From contig CAYNVS010000004.1 in the NCBI GenBank assembly GCA_964400725.1, positions 62,001-126,000 on the forward strand: DNA of 64,000 nt, read 5' to 3'. Below the pieces are notes generated by a model. The model had not been told where the DNA came from, did no database searches, and saw only the letters and a program-made list of their open reading frames with translations. The DNA comes from CAYNVS01 sp964400725 (lineage in GTDB: Bacteria > Myxococcota_A > SURF-8 > CAYNVS01). How positions within the stretch are numbered: the stretch's first letter is position 1; each line of letters starts with the position of its first letter. Positions 1 to 9,653 of the stretch are shown one piece after another. A program made the position numbers and the translations under genes.

Positions 1-3000
1 TGTGGACGGTATTTGCTGAGCGACTTGAACCGCCTTGTCGTACATCTCGTATTTTACGTAGCCTTCGGCGGCTTTTAAGAATTCGCCGGCCTTTTCGAGC
101 ATTTTGAAAACCTGCACGTTGGCGCCGAGGTCGCGGTACAAATCTGCCGCTTTAATGAAATGCCCTTCCAAGTCGTAGCATTCGGCGGCGCGCTCTTTTT
201 CGCCGGAGGCAAGATAGCAGTCGGCGGCTTTGATATAAAGCCTCGCTTTAAAGTACGCGTCGGCGGCGTCCTTGTAAGAGCCTTTTTCTTCCATGATTTT
301 GCCGACTTTGTCCCACGAATTCGCCTTTTGGAAATAAAATACGGCTTTTTCGACGTTCCCCTGCTCCGAGTAAAATTCGCCGCGCAGCTTGTTCGCCTCG
401 TCGTGCATGCGCAGCCGCTCCATGGCGTCGGCCTGAAGCAGTATCTCGCCGGCGTATTTGAACATTTCGACCGCCTCGCGGTAGTTGCCGTTGTCCATGT
501 AGGAAAGGCCGTAAATTTTATACGTCAGCGGTTGATTGCCCGTCATCTGGCAGGCCGCTATGGCGCTGTCGTACTCGCCGGCGCGAAGGAAACACTCGGC
601 CGCTTCGTCGAATTTGCGCGCCTGCATCAAACGCTGGGCGTCTTTTATGTACGTATCCTTTTTGGGGTCGTCTGAACGGTATTTGTGCTCTTCTTCAATA
701 GCTGGGGGTTTCGCCGCGTTAATGTCGGCGAAGAGGTCGTTCAGCGCGTCCTCGTTCAGCGGCCCAGCGCCTTTGGGCGGCGAGGCGTTCATGGACGAAA
801 CTTTAAACGCGCTTTCGCCTAATTGGCTGTCGCTGAAATCGAAGTCTATCTTGGCTCCGCCGACGATGTGTTTGTCGTTCTGCGGTTGCTTGGATTTCAC
901 GTTGATTTCGGTGTCCGCCTTTTCAAACATTTCGGTGTCGGAAGGTTTCGCGATTAAATCCTCCGGTTTGAACTTCGCCGACGAACCGTCGGATGAAATG
1001 ATTGTATGCGCCTTGGCTCCGTCGGCGAGAATATCGTCGATGTTCGTCTGCGATTTTTTGGGAATCGAGAAAACTCCGGTTTGGGAAGAATGCAGAACAA
1101 GGTCTATCAGAAGAGGCGTTCCGTCTTTGATTTCGACGTATTCCTCCGCGCCCATTCCTTGGTAGTAGGCTTTCAATACGTGCTGGCCTTTTTCCAAATA
1201 AAAGGTCGTCTCTTCGCCTTCCTTGGTAACTTTCTTCTCGGCTTCTTTGTCGTCAACGACAACCGTGGCGCCGAAAATCAGCTGGTCGCGGGATTTTACG
1301 CGCACCTCGACGAAGGCTTCGTTGACCTGAAGGTTAATTTCCACGTCTTCGGTTTTATTGCGCGAAACCTTTATTTTGCGCTCTATTTCATACGTTCCTA
1401 TCGGCTGGCCGTTGTCGATGTTTACCATGATTCCGGTTAAATAAAGGTAATAGCTGCCGGTGGGAACCTTCGTAAACTCCGCCTTGTTCTGCGAAACGAT
1501 TTTTACGAGCGGATTCCAAGAGGCGAATATTTTTTGGACGATTTCCGCGGTGTCGATGTGCTGCGAGCCGTCGAACTTTTTAACCATCGCTTTCGTCGTG
1601 TCGAACGCCTGCGAGAGCTTCCATTTGCTCATTTTAACGCCGAAATACCCCTGCTCGAAGCGGGTGTCGTATATTACGCGCACCTGAACCCGGCCAAAAC
1701 CGATTGCGAAAATAAGCAAAATGAAAAATCCGCCCAAGGCCGCGATAATCAGCGGAATCATGATGATTTGAACGTTGAGGCGCTCCAGTTTATCGAGGTT
1801 TTCGTTTATTTCAATTTTGAGCGTAACAAGCCCGTCGTCCCCTTTTTTAAACACGTATATCATAACTTCGAAGTTCGTCGCGCCGGAGTTTCCGACGCCG
1901 CCGGAGGACATTGCGAAAGCGGCGACCGCGTCGACTTTCAATGATTTTGCCAGCCCTGAAAACGATTGGTAGGCCGCCTCGTCGTATTTCGTTTTATACG
2001 GCTCGAAGTTGTTTAAAAGGTCGAGCGCTTTTTCGTGCACCGCGTCGCCGCACTTCGTTACGAATTTTGTCGCGAGAGCTTTGCACAGCTGCTCCGCAAG
2101 AACCGACGTGTCTCTTATTTTTATGCGAAAGAAACTTGGGCCGCCTTCTTTCATTTCCTTGAGCTTCTGATAGTCTATTAAGGCGATTGAATTAAAGTCG
2201 CCTTCGAAAGCCTTGACCACGTTGAAAACTTCAGGGAAGAAAATTTCGGTTCCTTTTATTGTCGGCATCGAAGGCACGGCGGGTTTTGTTTCTTTTTTTG
2301 CTTCGGGCTTGGGCGCGTCGGTTTTGTCCTCGCCGCCGACGACCGTTTTATCCGTTATTTTGTCGCCGAAGGAAAGTTTCTTCAGCTTGCTTTTAATTTT
2401 TTCTCCGTCCGAAGAGTTTCCTATATTTACGTATAAATCGGCCAACGCCTTGTTCGCGTCCAAATCGTCTGGGTCTAAAGCCAGAATTTTTTCGTACAGC
2501 TTTATCGCTTTTGAATTGTTTCCGGCGGACGAGTACATCTGCGCGAGATGCTTTAAAACCTTTTTATCGTTCGGATTGACCTTCAAATATTCTTCGTAGT
2601 AATTGAAGGCGCTCTCGTTAAGCTGCGCCTTTTCGTTGATTTCCGCCAGCTTGAGCGTAGATTTGGCGTCAAGGGGCGAACTGACCTTCGCCTGTTTGAA
2701 GTGCTTCATCGCTTGGTCGAGGTCGTTTTTATTTTCGTAGTAAATTTTGCCTAAAAGTTTGTTCGTTTCGGCGTCTTCTTTGTTGAGTTTAAATGCGTTC
2801 TGGGCGTACTGCTCGGCTTCGGCAACGTTTCCTTCGCCCAGTTTGAATTCGCCCATGGCTCTTAGGTAAGAGGGGTCTTCGGGCTTTTTCGCCTGAAAGC
2901 CCTGCATGATGGCCATCATTTTTTTGCGCTGCTCTTCCGACATGCCGCTAATGGCCATTTCGCCTATTTCCACCTGCTTCGGGTCGAGTTCCATCGCTTT

Positions 3001-4176
3001 GACGAAAGCGTCGTTCGCCTTGTCCATCTCTCCCATTTTCGTAAAGAGTTTTCCGGCGGCGTTGTAAAGCCGAGCGGCTTCGGAGAGCTTTCCTTTTTGA
3101 CGCGCCGCATCCCCCATAATCACGTATAGGTCGGGGTCGGATGAGCCTGCGTCTATCGCTTTCTGCGCCGCTTTGTACGCGACGTCCTTGCGTCCGGCCG
3201 CGAGGGCTATTTTCGCCTTCAACGAGTTGGCTTTGGCGTCCGACGGGCGCAGTTTCAACGCCAATTCGACGGTTTTAAGCGCGCCGTCGTATTTGCCGTC
3301 CGCGTGCTCGGCTTCCGCGCGGGTGATTAGGAAATTAAAATCTTTCAGCTTGTCGCCGGATAAAAGGTCGAACGTCTGGACTTTACCGATTGCCGATTCT
3401 TGAAATTCCGCCTTCCAAATTCTGGCGGAAGACTCGCTCTTTTTTTCAATGAATGGAATAAATTCCGATTCTATCGCCGATCCGGAATAATCGAGTCCGG
3501 CTCCTTTCGCCCTGCGCAGCATCGACATGGATCCGCTGAAGTCCTCTTCGTCCTTTAACAGCGAAAACGATTTGCCGAGAGCGATTAACCCCGAAAGTGT
3601 GGCTTTAAATTGTTCTTTGGAAGGCTCTTCGGACGCGAAATCGGATTTGGTTATGTCGGACAGTTTTTTAATCGCGGCTCCGATGAGGCCGGCTAAATCG
3701 CCCGCCGAGCTTATTGCGGCGTTTTTGATATTGTCTCCGCTTACGCCGTCGTTTACGTTTAGAACGAGCTGAAAGTTGCCTTTGTCAACAGTAAGGTCGC
3801 CCAGAACGACTAATCTGGCTTTTGCGTCGAGCGCCAGACCGGGGATGTCGTTGACGAGAATTTTTTTCGAGTCCGTTTTGAGAAGATTGCCTTTTACCGC
3901 CGCGTCGTATATTGACGCCACCGGCCTGACGGGAGCTCCGGGGTATTGGCGTATTTTGTCGGTTAAGTAAAGGCTCAGACCAACGGCCAAATCCCGGTAA
4001 CGGTCGTCCGACGAGAAAAAGACTACGAAGGAGCCTTTCGCGTCAGATTCGGCTTTGGCGTATTTAGGCTGCGCCGAGTTTACGAACCAGCACGCCATAA
4101 CGGCGAGCGCGGTTCCAACGGCTGTAAATAACCTTTTGTTTTGCATTTGTTTTCCGGCCGAACTTTTAGCTGTCAT
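1..4176 (-). CDS. Giant TPR-repeat membrane protein, C-terminus beyond the left edge
   Basis: The minus strand is open from an ATG at 4176 to base 1, giving 1392 codons with no stop, so the gene is 3'-truncated by the window. AGAGGG lies about 9 nt upstream of the ATG; an in-frame ATG at 4146 is an alternative start. Reading order: a hydrophobic N-terminal segment (about residues 15-35, signal peptide or anchor); a region of about 240 residues I cannot name; TPR-like repeats (about 280-600); a Lys/Pro/Glu-rich linker; a second globular part; a strong membrane helix (about 800-825); beta-rich PEGA/carboxypeptidase-regulatory-like repeats (about 850-1030); a linker; and a second TPR array (from about 1160 to the edge). 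Two TPR arrays on either side of a helix suggest a scaffold spanning the inner membrane, with the first half periplasmic; this is inference. The function is unknown. Confidence 0.85.
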   Translation of the reverse strand, partial: MTAKSSAGKQMQNKRLFTAVGTALAVMACWFVNSAQPKYAKAESDAKGSFVVFFSSDDRYRDLAVGLSLYLTDKIRQYPGAPVRPVASIYDAAVKGNLLKTDSKKILVNDIPGLALDAKARLVVLGDLTVDKGNFQLVLNVNDGVSGDNIKNAAISSAGDLAGLIGAAIKKLSDITKSDFASEEPSKEQFKATLSGLIALGKSFSLLKDEEDFSGSMSMLRRAKGAGLDYSGSAIESEFIPFIEKKSESSARIWKAEFQESAIGKVQTFDLLSGDKLKDFNFLITRAEAEHADGKYDGALKTVELALKLRPSDAKANSLKAKIALAAGRKDVAYKAAQKAIDAGSSDPDLYVIMGDAARQKGKLSEAARLYNAAGKLFTKMGEMDKANDAFVKAMELDPKQVEIGEMAISGMSEEQRKKMMAIMQGFQAKKPEDPSYLRAMGEFKLGEGNVAEAEQYAQNAFKLNKEDAETNKLLGKIYYENKNDLDQAMKHFKQAKVSSPLDAKSTLKLAEINEKAQLNESAFNYYEEYLKVNPNDKKVLKHLAQMYSSAGNNSKAIKLYEKILALDPDDLDANKALADLYVNIGNSSDGEKIKSKLKKLSFGDKITDKTVVGGEDKTDAPKPEAKKETKPAVPSMPTIKGTEIFFPEVFNVVKAFEGDFNSIALIDYQKLKEMKEGGPSFFRIKIRDTSVLAEQLCKALATKFVTKCGDAVHEKALDLLNNFEPYKTKYDEAAYQSFSGLAKSLKVDAVAAFAMSSGGVGNSGATNFEVMIYVFKKGDDGLVTLKIEINENLDKLERLNVQIIMIPLIIAALGGFFILLIFAIGFGRVQVRVIYDTRFEQGYFGVKMSKWKLSQAFDTTKAMVKKFDGSQHIDTAEIVQKIFASWNPLVKIVSQNKAEFTKVPTGSYYLYLTGIMVNIDNGQPIGTYEIERKIKVSRNKTEDVEINLQVNEAFVEVRVKSRDQLIFGATVVVDDKEAEKKVTKEGEETTFYLEKGQHVLKAYYQGMGAEEYVEIKDGTPLLIDLVLHSSQTGVFSIPKKSQTNIDDILADGAKAHTIISSDGSSAKFKPEDLIAKPSDTEMFEKADTEINVKSKQPQNDKHIVGGAKIDFDFSDSQLGESAFKVSSMNASPPKGAGPLNEDALNDLFADINAAKPPAIEEEHKYRSDDPKKDTYIKDAQRLMQARKFDEAAECFLRAGEYDSAIAACQMTGNQPLTYKIYGLSYMDNGNYREAVEMFKYAGEILLQADAMERLRMHDEANKLRGEFYSEQGNVEKAVFYFQKANSWDKVGKIMEEKGSYKDAADAYFKARLYIKAADCYLASGEKERAAECYDLEGHFIKAADLYRDLGANVQVFKMLEKAGEFLKAAEGYVKYEMYDKAVQVAQQIPST

Positions 4177-4239
4177 GTTGAAACCCTCTATCTTGAGAGC
4201 GAATAATTGCAATTTTCACAGATAAAAATATACTTTCTA

Positions 4240-4268
4240 TGAATATCACGGGTTTGCGGCCGTGTCAA
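4240..4268 (-). promoter_or_regulatory. Sigma-70-like promoter for the TPR gene
   Basis: On the minus strand, TTGACA (4268-4263) and TATTCA (4245-4240) are separated by 17 bp. The site lies about 65 bp upstream of the TPR protein start. Confidence 0.55.
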
Positions 4269-4343
4269 AATATGTTGACCGCAAATAATAAGGTTATAAA
4301 TTTGGTTTCAAAATGAGAAACCGCAAGCGAGACGGCGGAGAAA

Positions 4344-5363
4344 ATGAAAGAAGCTAAGTTTTACCAAACGACGGAAAGAGGCGCGGCGGTCTGCGGACTA
4401 TGCGCCCGCGGATGCGAGATAAAAGAAGGAAAAACAGGAGCTTGCGGCGTTAGAAAAAACGTCGGTGGGGCGCTTTTTACCGCGGCTTACGAAAAAATCG
4501 CGGCGAGCGCCGTCGATCCGATTGAAAAAAAACCTCTTTTTCACGTTAAGCCCGGCTCGAAATGTTATTCGATAGCGACGTACGGCTGCAACTTCAAATG
4601 CTCGTTCTGCCAAAACTACGAGCTCAGCCAGCCTTTGGCCGAAGGGGAATTTTCCTTCGAGAACGTTCCGGGCAGAAAGACTACGCCGGAGAAAGTAGTG
4701 GAAGAGGCGCTTGCTTTGGGCTGCGAAACGATGGCGTTTACCTATTCCGAGCCGACGATTTTTTACGAGCTGGCGTACGACTGCTGCGTTTTGGCGCGCA
4801 AAAAAGGCGTTCTTACAGTTTTTGTAACCAACGGGTACATTTGCGAGAGTCCGCTTAGAGAAATCGCGCCCTATCTTTCGGCGGCGAACGTCGATTTGAA
4901 AAGTTTTTCCGACGAATGGCTCCGCAAAATTTGCGGGGCAAGGCTTGCGCCGGTATGCGATACTATAAAATTAATGAAGAAACTTGGAATATTCGTCGAG
5001 GTTACGACGCTGCTGATACCCGGCGAAAACGATTCGGAAGAAGAGCTGTTCCGCTTGGCGTCGTTCGTCGCCTCGGTCGATAAGGCCGTTCCGTGGCACG
5101 TTTCGGCTTTTCGCCCCGATTACAGGATGCTCGACCGCGCGGCGACTTCGGCCTCTCAAATCGAGCGGGCAATAAAAATCGGCAAACAAGCCGGATTGAA
5201 ATACGTTTACGGCGGCAACGCGCGCGGACGAGGCTTCGAGGATACCGTCTGTCCTTCCTGCGGCAAAACGCTTATCGCCCGAAACGGGTACGTAATTCTG
5301 CGAAACGACCTCGCGGACGGAAACTGCCCCGCGTGCGGCGCTGAAATTGAAATGCTTTTTTAA
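4344..5363 (+). CDS. amrS: AmmeMemoRadiSam system radical SAM enzyme
   Basis: A 339-residue radical SAM protein, the usual length for AmrS. The S-adenosylmethionine [4Fe-4S] motif is CNFKCSFC (Cys82, Cys86, Cys89). An N-terminal Cys cluster (C17, C20, C24, C34) and a C-terminal zinc-ribbon-like pair (CPSCG ... CPACG) are typical of this family, which is related to pyruvate formate-lyase activases. Family members usually co-occur with AMMECR1/MEMO proteins, and their reaction is not settled. No such partner is visible here. The ATG is preceded by GGCGGAG. The gene is divergent from the TPR gene and separated from it by 167 bp. I am sure of the family, not of the substrate. Confidence 0.9.
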   Translation: MKEAKFYQTTERGAAVCGLCARGCEIKEGKTGACGVRKNVGGALFTAAYEKIAASAVDPIEKKPLFHVKPGSKCYSIATYGCNFKCSFCQNYELSQPLAEGEFSFENVPGRKTTPEKVVEEALALGCETMAFTYSEPTIFYELAYDCCVLARKKGVLTVFVTNGYICESPLREIAPYLSAANVDLKSFSDEWLRKICGARLAPVCDTIKLMKKLGIFVEVTTLLIPGENDSEEELFRLASFVASVDKAVPWHVSAFRPDYRMLDRAATSASQIERAIKIGKQAGLKYVYGGNARGRGFEDTVCPSCGKTLIARNGYVILRNDLADGNCPACGAEIEMLF

Positions 5364-5535
5364 TGAAACGCCGCGGAATTAAACGAACGTCCAATTTTTT
5401 TACTTTTCCTCTCCGCCAACGCGCGTTCATCATTGAAAGCCAGACCGGAAACGGCTTGTATTTCTTACGGAAAACGCCGTTTTTCGGACTCGGCTCCGAG
5501 GAAAAAATTTTATACAATATTGTTCAATTAATTTG

Positions 5536-5564
5536 TTGACTCACGTGGGGGGCTATGCTATTTT
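5536..5564 (+). promoter_or_regulatory. Promoter for the PEGA protein
   Basis: TTGACT (5536-5541), a 17-bp spacer and TATTTT (5559-5564) lie about 94 bp upstream of the PEGA gene start. The 295-bp gap after amrS otherwise shows only a weak hairpin (AACGGC ... GCCGTT then T5, about 5451-5486), which may end the amrS transcript. Confidence 0.5.
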
Positions 5565-5657
5565 CCGTTTTATTGATTAAAAGGGGGTTAGTTTATAGGC
5601 ATTAAAATTCAACAAGTACGGTGAAGTTATATATTCTTTATATCAAGAGGAGTAACC

Positions 5658-7421
5658 ATGCGTTCAAAAAGATTTTCAATTTTGAACAAGGCGCTGGCCT
5701 TTATGATCGCATTCTCGCTGGTGTTTGCCGGAACGCCTTTCAAGCTGGGAATCAAATCCGCCTCCGCCGCGGGTAAAAAGACGATTCTCATCCTCGGATT
5801 CGAGCCGCTGGGCTCCTCCGATGACTACAAGGAAAAGCAGACGCAGACGCTTAAAGCGATGCAGGCCCAGCTTACGATGTCCTTCGACGATTTCAAAGGA
5901 TTAAACATCGTGCAGGCTAAAGATATGGCCAAGAAATTCGCCGCGCCCAAAGAGGAAGGCTCCGATATAGCTCCCAGCGCGGGAACGAAGGGAAGCGAAA
6001 AAGACCTCAAAAAGGCCAAGCGCTTCATCGACGACGGCTTGGACGCGATAGACAATAAAGAGTACGCCGACGCCGCAGCAAACTTCGACAAAGCCGAGAA
6101 GCTGATTAAAAAAGCGCCCGACTTGATCAACGCCAAATTTATGAAAAACTTGGTAAAAATGTACGAGCAGTGGGCGTTTGCGGCTTATAAGTCGGGCGGC
6201 GACGAAGAAGGCGCGGCCGCTTTGAAGAAGCTGCTGGCTCTTTCGCCCAATGCGGAGCTTGAGGACGACGGAGCTCCCGCCTCGATGAAAAAAGAGTTTA
6301 AGGCTCTTAAAAAAGGCAAAGGAAAGGCTACGCTGAAAATTACCGCGTATCCCAAAAAACGCGCGGCCATATTAATTAACGGCGAACAGCAGAAAGACAA
6401 CCCCGCGACGCTAAAAAACGTTTATCCCGGCGTTTACTTCGTGGAAATTTCCGCCCCCGGCATGGAAACCTACACCGAGGCGGTGGAAGTGCCTGAAAGC
6501 GGCGCGGACGTTAAAGTAAGGCTCGGCGGCGGCGACGAAAAGGCCGAAGGCGGCTCAAAGGGCGCCAAGGTCAGCGTCGAAGATTTGACCGCCAAACTTA
6601 CCAAAGGCGAGCTCGATAAAGACTTTCTGAAAGGCATGAACGAACTGGCCGAGGCCGGCAGCGTCGATTTCGCGGCGTTCGGTCTATTCTACGCCGAAGG
6701 CAAAACCGAAATAGGCTTCCAAGGTTTCCTATACGCTAAAAGCGCTCAAGCCGTGGTAAAACTCGAACCGATTACCGCGGACAAGAACAACTTCGTTGAC
6801 GGAGCCGAAAAAGCTCTGAATCAATACGAAAAATACTTCAACAAATTCCCGAAGGGCGATTCGGCGGCGGTTTGGAAGCCGGGCGTTTTCGCGGCTCCGG
6901 GCGGCGGGAAAACGGTTGAGAAAGTTGCGGTAAAAGAAACGTCCGAAGACGAAAGCATAACCGGTAAGGCCGATAAAGAAGAAAAGGCCGAGAAGAAGTC
7001 TAAAAAAGGCAAGAATGGCAAAAAGCAGGTTGAGGACGAAGAGACGGTCGCCCCGGTGAAGAAGGACGAAGAAAAAGAAGTTAAAGAAGAAAAAGAAGAC
7101 GTCGCTCCGGTCGTAGTAAAAGAAGAAGTTCAAGAAGAGCCGAAAAGCGAGACCAAGCCCAAAGAGAAGGTTGTGGAAAAAGAGGACTTGGACACCGACG
7201 TCAGCTTCCTGGTGGATAAATCCGATAAAATAAAAGCGCAGGAAGACATGAGCGAATCCAAGGAAAAATCGTTCGGACAGGAAGAAGAGCCGCCTTTCTA
7301 TACAAAATGGTGGTTCTGGACGGCGATAGGCGTCGTAGTCGTGGCGGGCGGAGTTACCGCGGGAGTGCTTCTCGCGCCTTCCGGCCCCGACAACACCAGC
7401 ACCGTAACGATGCCCCGCTAA
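5658..7421 (+). CDS. PEGA-domain envelope protein with C-terminal membrane helix
   Basis: A 587-residue protein of unknown function. It has an N-terminal signal peptide (about residues 10-38), a helical TPR-like stretch (about 110-220), a PEGA-type beta domain (about 228-292; ILINGEQ and VYPGVYFVEISAPG are recognisable), and a long Lys/Glu-rich linker (about 420-550). One helix at the C-terminus begins WWFWTAIGVVVVAGG. PEGA domains are generally extracytoplasmic and related to surface-layer-associated folds. The charged linker between the globular part and the C-terminal anchor suggests a periplasm-spanning tethered protein; this is inference. GAGGAG precedes the ATG. The Kelch lipoprotein follows after 43 bp and is probably co-transcribed. 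Confidence 0.85.
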   Translation: MRSKRFSILNKALAFMIAFSLVFAGTPFKLGIKSASAAGKKTILILGFEPLGSSDDYKEKQTQTLKAMQAQLTMSFDDFKGLNIVQAKDMAKKFAAPKEEGSDIAPSAGTKGSEKDLKKAKRFIDDGLDAIDNKEYADAAANFDKAEKLIKKAPDLINAKFMKNLVKMYEQWAFAAYKSGGDEEGAAALKKLLALSPNAELEDDGAPASMKKEFKALKKGKGKATLKITAYPKKRAAILINGEQQKDNPATLKNVYPGVYFVEISAPGMETYTEAVEVPESGADVKVRLGGGDEKAEGGSKGAKVSVEDLTAKLTKGELDKDFLKGMNELAEAGSVDFAAFGLFYAEGKTEIGFQGFLYAKSAQAVVKLEPITADKNNFVDGAEKALNQYEKYFNKFPKGDSAAVWKPGVFAAPGGGKTVEKVAVKETSEDESITGKADKEEKAEKKSKKGKNGKKQVEDEETVAPVKKDEEKEVKEEKEDVAPVVVKEEVQEEPKSETKPKEKVVEKEDLDTDVSFLVDKSDKIKAQEDMSESKEKSFGQEEEPPFYTKWWFWTAIGVVVVAGGVTAGVLLAPSGPDNTSTVTMPR

Positions 7422-7464
7422 GAGTCGCTAATTCTAGATCTTCCAAGGAATAAGGAGATTCCAG

Positions 7465-9258
7465 ATGTATAGATTAACTCACGTTTCAATTAAAAACGCT
7501 TTATCCGCGCTTATATTGACGCTGCTTGTCGGCTCCGCCTTCGCGTGCAGTTCCGGCAGCAGCACAAAATTCGATTTGCAGGTTTACCTAAACAACGATC
7601 AACGCAGCGAAATTTGCGACAACGCAGCGGCGTTCAGAATCGGCGGCTTCGAGATGACCGCAGACGGATTTCCGTCCAGCACGATTTTGTGGCAGTCCAA
7701 AACCAGCGACATCGCGAGCCTTTGCGGCGGAGCTTCTTTGGTAATCAATCCGGCAACAACCGGCAAACCGACCGTTATAGCCATCGAGGCGTTGAACTCC
7801 GCGGGAGCCTTCGGCAGCCTGCCCGACGCCAAAACCTCGGTCATCGCGCGCGGGCTTAGCGAAGGAGTAATTTACGAAGGAACCGAAGACGTAAAGGTCG
7901 AGATTGTAATGGGCGAGACCGCGAGCTTCACTCAAGTAAAAAGATGGCGCGAAGAAGTAACCCTTCCCATGGGCGTCAAAGGGCACACCGCCACCGCTCT
8001 GCTTGACCACAAAGTCTTAATCGTCGGCGGCGTAAGCACCAAAAGCGGCTATCCTCAGTATTTTGCCAACGCCTACCTATACGATCCGGCCAAACTGACG
8101 GTTACCGAACTGCCGAACAATCCCGGCAACCGCGCCTATCACACCGCCACACTGCTTGACGACGGAAGAGTTCTAATCGTCGGAGGCGAGCGCCGTTTGG
8201 GCGCCGGCGTCGGAACTAACGTTGACGTTTTTATTTACGATCCCTCGACCTTGACCTTCGAAAAAGTCGGAACGCTTCCGGTCGGCCGTTTCGCCCATCA
8301 GGCGGTTAAATTGCAGGACGGCACGGTTCTTATAATCGGCGGAAAAGGTTACGACGAATCGGGAGCAATCGTCTTTTTGAACGACGCATATTTATTCATT
8401 CCGCGCACCGAAAGCACGGGCGACGGCATTAATCCGAACCCCATTACTATGACCAAAGCCAGATCAGACTTCGGCGCAACGCTTCTCGCAAACGGTAAAG
8501 TAATGGTTCAGGGCGGCAAAACTTTTGGATACGAGGACGCCTCTTCTGTTGGATACGAGGACGCCTCTTCTGTTTACGTAGAGCTGACCGCCAACGTCGA
8601 AATTTACGATCCGAACACAAATTCATTCACGCAAACCAAGGATTACGACCAGGATCCGGAGCTTAAAATAGGATTGTCCCGCTACGGCCACAAGCTAGCT
8701 CATCTCGAATACATACAATACGATGAGAGCAACAATCCGATACTGATCGAGAAGGTGGCGGTAATCGGAGGAGCAATTCAGCAGACCGCGGGCGTAGAAA
8801 AATTCGACACCACCGTTTATATACTCGACCTCGACGGAACGAAGTACTGCACCCCCCCGATTCAGAGCGAAGGAATTTTCGACAGGCGCAATTTCACTCT
8901 TACGTCGTACGTAGTCGATAAAAAAACGGTATTCCTCGCGGCGGGCGGTCAGGATGCGGCTTCGTTCAAGGCCGACGCGGTCATCTTTTCTTTCGACCCG
9001 AATTCCGCCAAACCGTTCTGCGAGTGGTCTAAGAACCGCACGCACAGCATTCTGCAAACCGAAGCCAAGGCTACCGTAGTTCCGATGAAGTTCAGCCATT
9101 CCTTTCACGCGGCCGTTAATATGAACAACGGTCAAATCCTCGTCGTGGGCGGAATCAGCCAAAACAACGACGACAGCGGCGGCGAAACTCCGAGAATGGA
9201 AGTTTTCATCGCGCCAGTCTCCAACAACGACCAGCAATTCTCGGCCTACGAATATTAA
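7465..9258 (+). CDS. Kelch-repeat beta-propeller lipoprotein
   Basis: A 597-residue protein with a lipoprotein signal ending AFAC (Cys28). Repeated Kelch/galactose-oxidase-like blades are visible; the clearest contain HTATALLDHKVLIVGG and HTATLLDDGRVLIVGG, and further copies carry VLIIGGK and ILVVGGI. A propeller of about six or seven blades is likely. The ATG is preceded by AAGGAGA. A perfect 24-bp tandem duplication lies within one blade. Kelch propellers usually bind proteins or glycans; no catalytic residues can be assigned. A hairpin terminator follows at 9285. Confidence 0.88.
   Translation: MYRLTHVSIKNALSALILTLLVGSAFACSSGSSTKFDLQVYLNNDQRSEICDNAAAFRIGGFEMTADGFPSSTILWQSKTSDIASLCGGASLVINPATTGKPTVIAIEALNSAGAFGSLPDAKTSVIARGLSEGVIYEGTEDVKVEIVMGETASFTQVKRWREEVTLPMGVKGHTATALLDHKVLIVGGVSTKSGYPQYFANAYLYDPAKLTVTELPNNPGNRAYHTATLLDDGRVLIVGGERRLGAGVGTNVDVFIYDPSTLTFEKVGTLPVGRFAHQAVKLQDGTVLIIGGKGYDESGAIVFLNDAYLFIPRTESTGDGINPNPITMTKARSDFGATLLANGKVMVQGGKTFGYEDASSVGYEDASSVYVELTANVEIYDPNTNSFTQTKDYDQDPELKIGLSRYGHKLAHLEYIQYDESNNPILIEKVAVIGGAIQQTAGVEKFDTTVYILDLDGTKYCTPPIQSEGIFDRRNFTLTSYVVDKKTVFLAAGGQDAASFKADAVIFSFDPNSAKPFCEWSKNRTHSILQTEAKATVVPMKFSHSFHAAVNMNNGQILVVGGISQNNDDSGGETPRMEVFIAPVSNNDQQFSAYEY
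8527..8574 (+). repeat. Exact 24-bp tandem duplication inside the Kelch gene
   Basis: The 24-bp unit at 8527-8550 is repeated without change at 8551-8574, adding the in-frame octapeptide GYEDASSV twice. It looks like a recent slippage or duplication event in a propeller loop. Confidence 0.95.
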
Positions 9259-9284
9259 TTAACCCCGTTTATGTCTGCGATACG

Positions 9285-9312
9285 GCGGCGAGGTTTCTCG
9301 CCGCTCGTTTTA
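9285..9312 (+). terminator. Intrinsic terminator after the Kelch gene
   Basis: An 8-bp stem GCGGCGAG / CTCGCCGC with loop GTTT is followed by TCGTTTTATTT. It separates the envelope genes from gatCAB. Confidence 0.75.
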
Positions 9313-9344
9313 TTTAGGGCGCAAAATTAAGCGAAAGGCGAGCC

Positions 9345-9635
9345 ATGAAGATAACCGATAAAGAAATCGAGCGTCTCGCGTCCCTTGCGAGATTGTCCTT
9401 CGAGGGAGAAGAAAAAGAGCGGATAAAAAAAGATCTCAACGCAATAGTGAATTACGTTGAGCAGTTAAGAGAGCTCGACGACTCGAACGTCGAGCCGACC
9501 AGCCGCGTAATTGAATTCGCGGACGCCATGAGGAAAGACGAGCCTAAGCCTTCCATGACCAGAGAAGAGGCTTTGGCCAACGCCGCCGCGCGAACGGAGG
9601 ACTTCGTAAAAGTTCCCAAGATTTTATCCGAATAA
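9345..9635 (+). CDS. gatC: Asp-tRNA(Asn)/Glu-tRNA(Gln) amidotransferase subunit C
   Basis: A 96-residue protein of the usual GatC length with the family pattern at both ends: N-terminal LASLARLSF, then LREL and PTSRV, and a C-terminal KVPKILSE. GatC stabilises the GatA-GatB interface in the cytoplasmic transamidase that converts misacylated Glu-tRNA(Gln) and Asp-tRNA(Asn). It is the first gene of gatCAB, with 18 bp to gatA. The ATG follows GCGAAAGGCGAG. Confidence 0.95.
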   Translation: MKITDKEIERLASLARLSFEGEEKERIKKDLNAIVNYVEQLRELDDSNVEPTSRVIEFADAMRKDEPKPSMTREEALANAAARTEDFVKVPKILSE

Positions 9636-9653
9636 AATTATACGGAGGAAGAC

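Noticed and set aside
160..3970. Several plus-strand open frames (up to 209 codons) in the first 4 kb
   Set aside because: All lie antisense to one continuous 1392-codon minus-strand frame with TPR repeats; they have no ribosome-binding sites or domain patterns.
5363..5539. A 58-codon frame starting at TAATG after amrS
   Set aside because: The overlap hints at coupling, but the frame has no recognisable pattern, runs into the promoter of the next gene and ends in the -35 box.
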